Origin: Pedobacter sp.
GTDB taxonomy: Bacteria; Bacteroidota; Bacteroidia; Sphingobacteriales; Sphingobacteriaceae
NCBI GenBank assembly: GCA_030149995.1
Contig: JASLGV010000341.1
Span: 1-7,289 of the forward strand
Reading direction: 5' to 3'
DNA: 7,289 nt
Shown here: piece after piece, positions 1-5,096 of the stretch
How positions within the stretch are numbered: position 1 is the first letter of the stretch
Layout: each line of letters starts with the position of its first letter
Made by a program: the position numbers and the translations under genes
Notes under the pieces: generated by a model
Told to the model about the DNA's origin: nothing
What the model saw: the letters and a program-made list of their open reading frames with translations, nothing else
Databases searched by the model: none

Positions 1-83
1 ACTTAGCTACCGGATTCTACAGGATTTTTTCCATATTTGTTTTTCTGAAACAACTCATTTTAACACATCTAAACAACTCCTGC

Positions 84-1196
84 ATGAAAAAGTATTTTGG
101 TCTGTTCGCATTGTTAATCCTGTCGGGATTTACCTTTGCACAAAAAATCAATTACAACCTGTTGATTGGAACCTACACCAGGGGCAACAACAGCGAAGGT
201 ATTTATACGTATAATTTTAATACCCTTACCGGTAAGGCAACACTGAAAAATGTTACCAGGGATGTAGAAAATCCAAGCTATCTTGCGGTTTCGCCAGATC
301 GTAAATTTGTGTATTCGGTAAATGAAACCGGCAACACCAGTGCGGTGAGTGCATTCAAATATACCTCCACTACGGGAGCATTAAACTTTCTGAACAAAAA
401 AGAGAGCCATGGCGCCGATCCCTGCTACATTACAGCCGATCGGCAGCATGTTATTGCAGCAAATTACAGTGGCGGCAGCATTGCAGTATTTGGCCGCAAC
501 AGCGATGGTTCCCTGGGTGATGCCAAGCAGATTATCCAACATACGGGTAAAAGCATCGATCCGAATAAAAGACAGGAAAGCGCCCATGTACATATGGTTC
601 AATTTACCCCCGATCACAAATACCTGATCTCTAACGACCTGGGCGAAGACCAGATTTATATTTATAATTACAATCCCAACCGTCCAACAAAAGTACTCAG
701 CATTAAAACCGTTATAAAAACCAAAGCCGGTTCTGGTCCCAGACATTTAACCTTTAGCCCTAATGGTAAGTTTGCTTATCTGGCACACGAATTTAACGGC
801 AGCATTACGGCTTTCCGGTATTCGAACGGGAACTTAACGAAAATCCAGGAAATCGGTACCACAGATAAAGATTTTACAGGCAGAATTGATGGCGCAGATA
901 TTCACGTATCGGCCGACGGGAAGTTCCTGTACGAAAGCAATCGCGGAGATGCCAACTCCATTTCGGTGTTCTCCATACTTCCTACCGGCATTGTACGCTT
1001 CGTTGAGCGTGTAAGCACACTTGGCAAAGGTCCCAGAAATTTCAGCATTGATCCAAGTGGCAATTTCTTATTGGTGGCACACCAGTACAGCAATGATGTT
1101 ATTGTTTTTAAACGGGATAAAATTTCGGGTAAATTAACCGACAGCGGCAACCGCATTCAGCTTGATGCGCCCGTTTGCCTGGTGTTTACCAATTAA
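84..1196 (+). CDS. Exported lactonase-family seven-bladed beta-propeller protein (6-phosphogluconolactonase YbhE/Pgl-like)
   Basis: The 370-residue protein has the length and repeat pattern of the lactonase family (Pfam Lactonase, the YbhE/Pgl type of 6-phosphogluconolactonase). Residues 1-19 form a signal peptide: two lysines, a hydrophobic core, then TFA before Gln20. The mature part opens with the family strand LIGTYTRG (27-34). Propeller-blade signatures follow: NPSYLAVSPDRKFVYSVNE (63-81), DPCYITADRQHVIAANYSGG (112-131), HVHMVQFTPDHKYLISND (168-185), GPRHLTFSPNGKFAYLAHE (218-236), DIHVSADGKFLYESNRGD (272-289) and GPRNFSIDPSGNFLLVAHQ (317-335). The C-terminal strand PVCLVF closes the ring. 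Known members hydrolyse 6-phosphogluconolactone in the pentose phosphate pathway, but that substrate is cytosolic. An exported copy may therefore act on another sugar lactone in the periplasm; this is inference. The ATG gives a clean signal peptide. No Shine-Dalgarno is seen. The gene stands alone and ends before a strong hairpin. The family call is secure and the substrate is not. Confidence 0.9.
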   Translation: MKKYFGLFALLILSGFTFAQKINYNLLIGTYTRGNNSEGIYTYNFNTLTGKATLKNVTRDVENPSYLAVSPDRKFVYSVNETGNTSAVSAFKYTSTTGALNFLNKKESHGADPCYITADRQHVIAANYSGGSIAVFGRNSDGSLGDAKQIIQHTGKSIDPNKRQESAHVHMVQFTPDHKYLISNDLGEDQIYIYNYNPNRPTKVLSIKTVIKTKAGSGPRHLTFSPNGKFAYLAHEFNGSITAFRYSNGNLTKIQEIGTTDKDFTGRIDGADIHVSADGKFLYESNRGDANSISVFSILPTGIVRFVERVSTLGKGPRNFSIDPSGNFLLVAHQYSNDVIVFKRDKISGKLTDSGNRIQLDAPVCLVFTN

Positions 1197-1230
1197 ACTA
1201 CAAACCGGTTTACAGCGCTGTTAAAAACAC

Positions 1231-1264
1231 AAAAGGCGACCTTTTAAATAAGAGGTCGCCTTTT
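1231..1264. terminator. Bidirectional intrinsic terminator between convergent genes
   Basis: AAAAGGCGACCT (1231-1242) pairs perfectly with AGGTCGCCTTTT (1253-1264), giving a 12-bp stem with a GC-rich core. Pairing can continue inward through a T-G wobble and two A-T pairs to a four-base loop. The outer part of the stem is an A tract on one side and a T tract on the other, so the transcript ends in U's in either direction. It lies 34 bases after the lactonase stop and 19 bases after the stop of the leftward J-domain gene, which is where a shared terminator would be expected. Confidence 0.9.
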
Positions 1265-1283
1265 CTATATCTGCTTTGCTTGC

Positions 1284-1733
1284 TTAAGCTGTTTCCGCTA
1301 CGCGTGCAACATTGCGGTAAGGAAACACACTGAAGATGTGTCTGCGGGCAAAACGACCGGGCGAATCGGCATTTACCAGCTTTACATAAACTGCTTTAGG
1401 TACATCAAAATACTCATAAGCACTTCCATCAAAAAACACAATGTTTAAAACCTGCTGTTTATATTCAAAATCAAGAATATTTGAGGTTGTAATGGTTTGT
1501 GTATAGGTTTCTATATTCTGTTCGCGTGTTTCGGGCGCAATGCTAACTAAAAAGTGATACGCTTCAATAATATCTTTACTCCGGGCTTCGGCAGCTAATT
1601 TCTCTTCTTCATTATGCTGAAATTTATCCGGGTGGCAATCTTTCATCAATGTACGGTACACAGACTTAAGCTCTTTTAACTCGGCATCCTTACTCACATT
1701 TAAAAGCTTTCTGTAATCAACTATTTTTTTCAT
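1284..1733 (-). CDS. J-domain and KTSC-domain fusion protein (149 aa)
   Basis: The N-terminal part (about residues 1-65) is a short J-domain: VDYRKLLNVSKDAELKELK, a basic helix II, then the diagnostic HPD tripeptide at 34-36, followed by a helix ending in IIEAYHFLV. J-domains stimulate the ATPase of DnaK/Hsp70. After a spacer, about 84-141 reads as a KTSC domain: VVF-like strand, FDGSAYEYFDVPKAVYVKL, then ADSPGRFARRHIFSVFPYR. The function of KTSC domains is not established. The longer reading from 1760 adds nine residues. I chose the ATG at 1733 because the J-domain begins there and because a Bacteroidota -7 box (TATCTTTG, 1739-1746) sits between the two candidate starts, so the upstream ATG would lie outside that transcript. 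The protein has no signal peptide and is probably cytosolic. It is 144 bases downstream of bshA and probably transcribed separately. The client protein is unknown. Confidence 0.8.
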   Translation of the reverse strand: MKKIVDYRKLLNVSKDAELKELKSVYRTLMKDCHPDKFQHNEEEKLAAEARSKDIIEAYHFLVSIAPETREQNIETYTQTITTSNILDFEYKQQVLNIVFFDGSAYEYFDVPKAVYVKLVNADSPGRFARRHIFSVFPYRNVARVAETA

Positions 1734-1738
1734 GGGCG

Positions 1739-1746
1739 CAAAGATA
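1739..1746 (-). promoter_or_regulatory. Candidate -7 box for the J-domain/KTSC gene
   Basis: Read leftward, the sequence is TATCTTTG, an exact match to the TAnnTTTG -7 consensus of Bacteroidota sigma factors. The ATG at 1733 follows after five bases, so the predicted transcript starts at or within a couple of bases of the start codon. I see no convincing -33 TTG/TTTG at the usual spacing, so this rests on the -7 element and its position. Confidence 0.5.
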
Positions 1747-1877
1747 CACTTTCTAACCATGTGATTTAGAGAAAGTTTTAATTATATATCCAGTCTGCAA
1801 ATACCTTACGTTAAAGTTATAACAACTTACAGCCAGCAAGTTCTGCTGCCATAAACACGAAAACGCAATCTGCTAAA

Positions 1878-3020
1878 TTAGGCCGGGGTATTACCCGAAC
1901 GCTTAATTACATCTTCGTAAAAACGAATGTATAAGGGCAGAATCTTTTTCAGGTCAAAATCCTGTGCACGTTTGTAGGCATTTTCCTTAAACTGCATCAG
2001 CGTGGCATCGTCTTTTAGAATTTCGATTGCATGCGCTGCCATGCTGTCTACATCACCAACCGGGTCCAGGTAACCGCAGAAACCATTTACATTCAGTTCT
2101 GGCAAACCACCGGCATCTGAAGATATTACAGGCACTTTACAGGCCATGGCTTCTAAAGCGGCCAAACCAAAACTTTCAGACTCCGAAGGAATGATAAACA
2201 AATCAGATACAGAAAGAATTTCTTCGATCGCATCTTGCTTACCTAAAAAGCGTACATTTTCGCAAATTCCCAGTTTACGGCATAGTTGTTCGTTGTAAAC
2301 ACGCTCCGGTCCATCGCCTACCATTAACAATTTAGAAGGAATAACAGACTGTACCTTTTCAAAAACATGGATTACATCTGTGGTCCGTTTTACTTTTCTG
2401 AAGTTACTGGTATGAATTAAGATACGTTCGTTATTAGGTGCAATTGCTTTTTTAAAATGATCTTTCGCCTGCAGGCTAAAACGACTGAAGTCTATAAAGT
2501 TCGGAATAACCTGAATATCCTTTTTAATATCAAAATGCCTGAATGTATCGTCTTTCAGGTTCTGAGAAACTGTTGTTACCCCATCGCTCTGATTAATGGA
2601 AAAAGTTACCACCGGCTTATAGGTTGGATCTTTTCCAACCAGCGTAATATCCGTACCGTGCAGCGTGGTAACCACTGGGATTTGAATACCATAGCTTGCC
2701 AGTATTTGCTTGGCCATAAAAGCGGCAGATGCATGCGGAATGGCATAATGTACATGCAGCACATCTAATTGCTCAAAGCGCACCACATCAACCAGCTTGC
2801 TTGCCAGTGCCGATTCGTAAGGTGCATAATCAAACAATGGATAATCCCGAACGGAAACCTCGTGGTAAAATAAATTTTCTGAGAAGAAATCGAGCCTTGC
2901 TGGCTGACTATATGTTATAAAATGAATCTGGTGGCCTTCATTGGCAAGTGCTTTACCCAATTCTGTTGCAACCACTCCACTACCGCCAAATGTGGGGTAG
3001 CAAACAATTCCTATTTTCAT
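1878..3020 (-). CDS. bshA: N-acetyl-alpha-D-glucosaminyl L-malate synthase (bacillithiol biosynthesis)
   Basis: This 380-residue protein is a GT-B fold retaining glycosyltransferase of family GT4 and matches BshA along its length. BshA transfers GlcNAc from UDP-GlcNAc to L-malate, the first step in making bacillithiol, the low-molecular-weight thiol that replaces glutathione in Firmicutes and many Bacteroidota. Diagnostic points are the start MKIGIVCYPTFGGSGVVATE with its glycine loop GGSG (12-15), HYAIPHA (91-97), HGTD (121-124), the phosphate-binding stretch SNFRKVKR (205-212), VGDGPE (234-239) and the GT4 EX7E pair E282/E290 within SESESFGLAALEAM. There is no signal peptide, so it is cytosolic. 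The length is normal for the family and all key motifs are intact. The later pathway steps (BshB deacetylase, BshC cysteine ligase) are not in this window. A -7 box lies 24 bases upstream. Neighbouring genes are unrelated in function. Confidence 0.93.
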   Translation of the reverse strand: MKIGIVCYPTFGGSGVVATELGKALANEGHQIHFITYSQPARLDFFSENLFYHEVSVRDYPLFDYAPYESALASKLVDVVRFEQLDVLHVHYAIPHASAAFMAKQILASYGIQIPVVTTLHGTDITLVGKDPTYKPVVTFSINQSDGVTTVSQNLKDDTFRHFDIKKDIQVIPNFIDFSRFSLQAKDHFKKAIAPNNERILIHTSNFRKVKRTTDVIHVFEKVQSVIPSKLLMVGDGPERVYNEQLCRKLGICENVRFLGKQDAIEEILSVSDLFIIPSESESFGLAALEAMACKVPVISSDAGGLPELNVNGFCGYLDPVGDVDSMAAHAIEILKDDATLMQFKENAYKRAQDFDLKKILPLYIRFYEDVIKRSGNTPA

Positions 3021-3043
3021 TTACAATTGTATTGTTGTCTGCA

Positions 3044-3051
3044 CAAATGTA
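3044..3051 (-). promoter_or_regulatory. Candidate -7 box for bshA
   Basis: Read leftward, TACATTTG is an exact match to the Bacteroidota TAnnTTTG -7 consensus. It lies 23 bases before the bshA ATG, predicting a leader of roughly 20 bases that is AT-rich and has no Shine-Dalgarno. No good -33 element is seen at 17-23 bases spacing. A perfect palindrome (3081-3092) sits about 30 bases upstream of the box. Confidence 0.5.
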
Positions 3052-3080
3052 GCCGATTTTAATCTATTTTATGTGTCGGT

Positions 3081-3092
3081 TTATTGCAATAA
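3081..3092. promoter_or_regulatory. Perfect 12-bp palindrome upstream of bshA, possible operator
   Basis: TTATTGCAATAA is self-complementary over all 12 bases. If transcription of bshA starts near 3040, as its -7 box suggests, the palindrome is centred about 46 bases upstream, a usual place for a dimeric regulator. A 12-bp palindrome turns up by chance about once or twice in a window of this size, so position is the only argument. The rest of the 181-base gap (3021-3201) shows no gene, and only one further palindrome of note, at 3107-3121. Confidence 0.25.
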
Positions 3093-3201
3093 TAATACCT
3101 GAACAGGGATTTTAAAAATCCATCCTATTTTCAATTTACTGTTTCGAAAAAGATATTTGAATAAACGAAAACCGGGCCAATAGTACAACAGCACCCACCT
3201 G

Positions 3202-3699
3202 TTAAGGTTTCTGAATGAGTTTTTGCATTTCATCTCTGATAACGAGATACAATTCGTTGGGTCTTTGCGTACCGATTACATATTCAAGCCCATCGCGGTC
3301 TGTAAGTACCACCGCATCCTTACCCGAAGAATAAAAACGGATGGTGCCCTTTGTATGCAGGTTGTACACAGGATTATTAAAGAAATAACGGCTGTAAACA
3401 TCCTTACGAACATTTACAATGCTGTTTAAATCTATTTTAACTTTTTTAGTGGTCCATAGGCCATCGAGAATAATGCTTTTATTGTCTACAATGGTTTTAT
3501 ACTGGATTAAGAAAAGCAGCAGAATGGATACGCCAATAATGCCGAAACCCACTACAATAAATAAATCCTGCGTATTGTCTCGGTCGCGTTCGTAAACATA
3601 AGCAGCAAAACAAAAAGCAGCCATGACCAGCCTGATGCAAATGCGCACGTAATCTCTGCCAAGGTATTGTTTTTCTATGTAGGCGTACTTATTTTCCAC
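3202..3699 (-). CDS. Small membrane protein with two N-terminal helices and a possible PH-like domain, coupled to tilS
   Basis: I do not recognise a named family for this 165-residue protein. Two hydrophobic segments are visible, at about residues 19-36 (ICIRLVMAAFCFAAYVY) and 46-66 (LFIVVGFGIIGVSILLLFLI), separated by a short charged turn. The remaining 100 residues form alternating short beta strands and a final amphipathic helix (ELYLVIRDEMQKLIQK). Its pattern of IDLNSIVNVRKD, DGLEYVIG and a closing helix resembles bacterial PH-like domains next to the membrane; that is a fold-level guess. The start is a GTG immediately following the tilS TAA in the same frame, with no Shine-Dalgarno. The next in-frame Met (residue 26) would destroy the first helix, so GTG is preferred. 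Translation probably depends on ribosomes finishing tilS. The function is unknown, and a link to tRNA modification need not follow from the neighbour. Confidence 0.75.
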   Translation of the reverse strand: MENKYAYIEKQYLGRDYVRICIRLVMAAFCFAAYVYERDRDNTQDLFIVVGFGIIGVSILLLFLIQYKTIVDNKSIILDGLWTTKKVKIDLNSIVNVRKDVYSRYFFNNPVYNLHTKGTIRFYSSGKDAVVLTDRDGLEYVIGTQRPNELYLVIRDEMQKLIQKP

Positions 3700-5031
3700 T
3701 TATTTTAATTTGAGTTCGAATATAGCAACTTTTTTTGTTGCCTGCGTTAATTTATAACGGTTATCCTGCCGCATGCCGGCAATCCAGATTATTTCGCCAT
3801 TTCCGTTAACCAGTAAAGGAACTGATTCTTTGATGTGAAGCGGAATTTTCTGATCGATAAAAAAATCGCTCAGCTTTTTAAAATTCTTCATCCCCAGCGG
3901 GACAAATTTATCGCCTGTTTTCCAGGTACGGAGCACCAGCGGATATTGCAGACAACCGGCATCAACAAATGCCTTACTGCCGGACGATTCGAAGTTAACC
4001 GTTTCGGAATACGAAATCAAAATTTCGTTGCGCCCAAAAGAAACATTCTTATCATCGGGATCAATAAGTTGATCTTTTGCCTGGTCTTTTGTTAGCGGTA
4101 CCACAATCAGATCCGACCGGTTGATAATGGCCTGGTAACCTTCGCTGTAAAAATGCTTACCACTTATTCCGTTCAATGCTTCTGTCATTTCCCCAACCAC
4201 CTGATAGGTAAACCCGAAAGGTTTCAGCATTTCAAACAACAGGAGTTTCTGTGGTTTCAGTTGTGCAATGTGCTGAAGTGAAATATAAATGGCATCTTCC
4301 TTGCGTACAAACAGCTTTTCTGTCAGCAGACTTACCTGATCTTTTAAAAATGATTCTATCTCGGTAAAATGCTCCATGTTCTGGGCAAAGGTATGTTCGA
4401 GATTGGGATTGATTTCCTTTAAAACGGGAACCACCTTTAAGCGCAGTTTATTGCGGGTATAATCTGTACTTAAATTCGAGCTGTCTTCCACAAAATCGAT
4501 TTGGTTTTCGGCGATAAGCCGGCCGATCTCGGCGCTGTTTAAAAACAGCAGCGGACGGATTAACCGGCCTCTTTTGGGTAAAATCCCATGTAAACCACTG
4601 ATGCCGGTACCACGGGTAAGATTAATTAACACTGTTTCTACCGCATCGTTCCGGTGCTGGGCCAATGCAATGTAATCATACCCTTCTTTTTCCCGGAGCG
4701 ATTCAAACCAGTTATACCGCAATTCGCGGGCTGCCATCTGGGTAGAAATTTTATGCGTGGCCGCATACGTTTTGGTGTTAAAATGCGTTACAAAAAAAGG
4801 CACATTCAGACTGATACATAAGCTTTTAACAAAGTTCTCATCGCGTGGTGCTTCTTCTTTGCGCAGATTGAAATTGCAATGTGCCACCGCAATGTTGATG
4901 CCGAGCTGCTTAAAGAAATGCACCATTAAAACAGAGTCCTTGCCCCCGCTAACGGCCAGCAGGATTTTATCTCCTTTGGTAAAAAGCTGTTGTTCGTGTG
5001 CAAAATCCTGAAACTGCTGTAAGGGTAACAT
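3700..5031 (-). CDS. tilS: tRNA(Ile)-lysidine synthase
   Basis: TilS uses ATP to join lysine to the wobble cytidine (C34) of the CAU-anticodon tRNA-Ile. This makes lysidine, so that the tRNA reads AUA and is charged with isoleucine; the enzyme is normally essential. The 443-residue length is typical of full-length TilS. The N-terminal PP-loop ATPase is complete: AVSGGKDSVL with SGGKDS at 28-33, AHCNFNLR (50-57), QHRNDAVETVLINLTRGTG (125-143), GLHGILP (146-152), RLIRPLL (156-162) and EDSSNLSTDYTRNKLR (182-197). The motif often written HHxDD reads QHRND here. Asparagine at that place is, from memory, also found in other TilS proteins, so I do not regard it as a defect. The C-terminal TilS domain spans about 365-443 (TWKTGDKFVPLGM, KLSDFFIDQKIP, IIWIAGMRQDNRYKLT). 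The ATG follows a -7 box by four bases. It heads a two-gene operon with the small membrane protein and is divergent from the OstA-like gene. Confidence 0.96.
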   Translation of the reverse strand: MLPLQQFQDFAHEQQLFTKGDKILLAVSGGKDSVLMVHFFKQLGINIAVAHCNFNLRKEEAPRDENFVKSLCISLNVPFFVTHFNTKTYAATHKISTQMAARELRYNWFESLREKEGYDYIALAQHRNDAVETVLINLTRGTGISGLHGILPKRGRLIRPLLFLNSAEIGRLIAENQIDFVEDSSNLSTDYTRNKLRLKVVPVLKEINPNLEHTFAQNMEHFTEIESFLKDQVSLLTEKLFVRKEDAIYISLQHIAQLKPQKLLLFEMLKPFGFTYQVVGEMTEALNGISGKHFYSEGYQAIINRSDLIVVPLTKDQAKDQLIDPDDKNVSFGRNEILISYSETVNFESSGSKAFVDAGCLQYPLVLRTWKTGDKFVPLGMKNFKKLSDFFIDQKIPLHIKESVPLLVNGNGEIIWIAGMRQDNRYKLTQATKKVAIFELKLK

Positions 5032-5035
5032 AAAC

Positions 5036-5043
5036 CAAAATTA
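5036..5043 (-). promoter_or_regulatory. Candidate -7 box for tilS
   Basis: Read leftward, TAATTTTG matches TAnnTTTG exactly and is four bases from the tilS ATG at 5031. A TGTG at 5064-5067 lies 20 bases upstream and is one base off the TTTG -33 element. The predicted transcript would begin at or next to the start codon. It faces away from the -7 box of the OstA-like gene. Confidence 0.45.
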
Positions 5044-5084
5044 TTTAATTTTAACTGGTATTCCACACGTTCGGAACAAAAAAC

Positions 5085-5092
5085 TAACTTTG
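5085..5092 (+). promoter_or_regulatory. Candidate -7 box for the OstA-like gene
   Basis: TAACTTTG matches TAnnTTTG exactly, and four bases separate it from the GTG start at 5097. Its first three bases (5085-5087) are also an in-frame TAA, so the coding region cannot extend further upstream. No clear -33 element is seen. Any -33 contact at the normal distance would fall in about 5058-5066, overlapping the corresponding region of the divergent tilS promoter. Confidence 0.5.
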
Positions 5093-5096
5093 TAGT

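Noticed and set aside
32..39. CATATTTG as a -7 box for the lactonase gene
   Set aside because: It misses the first base of TAnnTTTG and has no -33 partner. In AT-rich DNA such near matches are common, and the real promoter may lie beyond the window edge.
381..1156. Minus-strand and +2-frame open frames within the lactonase gene (121, 84 and 72 residues)
   Set aside because: They are shadows of a well-supported gene with conserved blade motifs throughout. None has domain content or its own promoter.
1832..1850. CAGCA-AGTTC-TGCTG hairpin after bshA as a terminator
   Set aside because: The stem is only five pairs, and no T tract follows in the leftward direction. I see no convincing terminator between bshA and the J-domain gene.
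3187..3203. AACAG/CTGTT inverted repeat overlapping the stop of the small membrane protein gene as a terminator
   Set aside because: It has five pairs around a seven-base loop and no U tract, so it is too weak to call.
3700..5031. Possible inactive TilS because the HHxDD-type motif reads QHRND
   Set aside because: SGGKDS, the second acidic residue, the ET pair and the DSSN region are all intact, and the asparagine form is, from memory, seen in other TilS enzymes, so loss of function is not supported.
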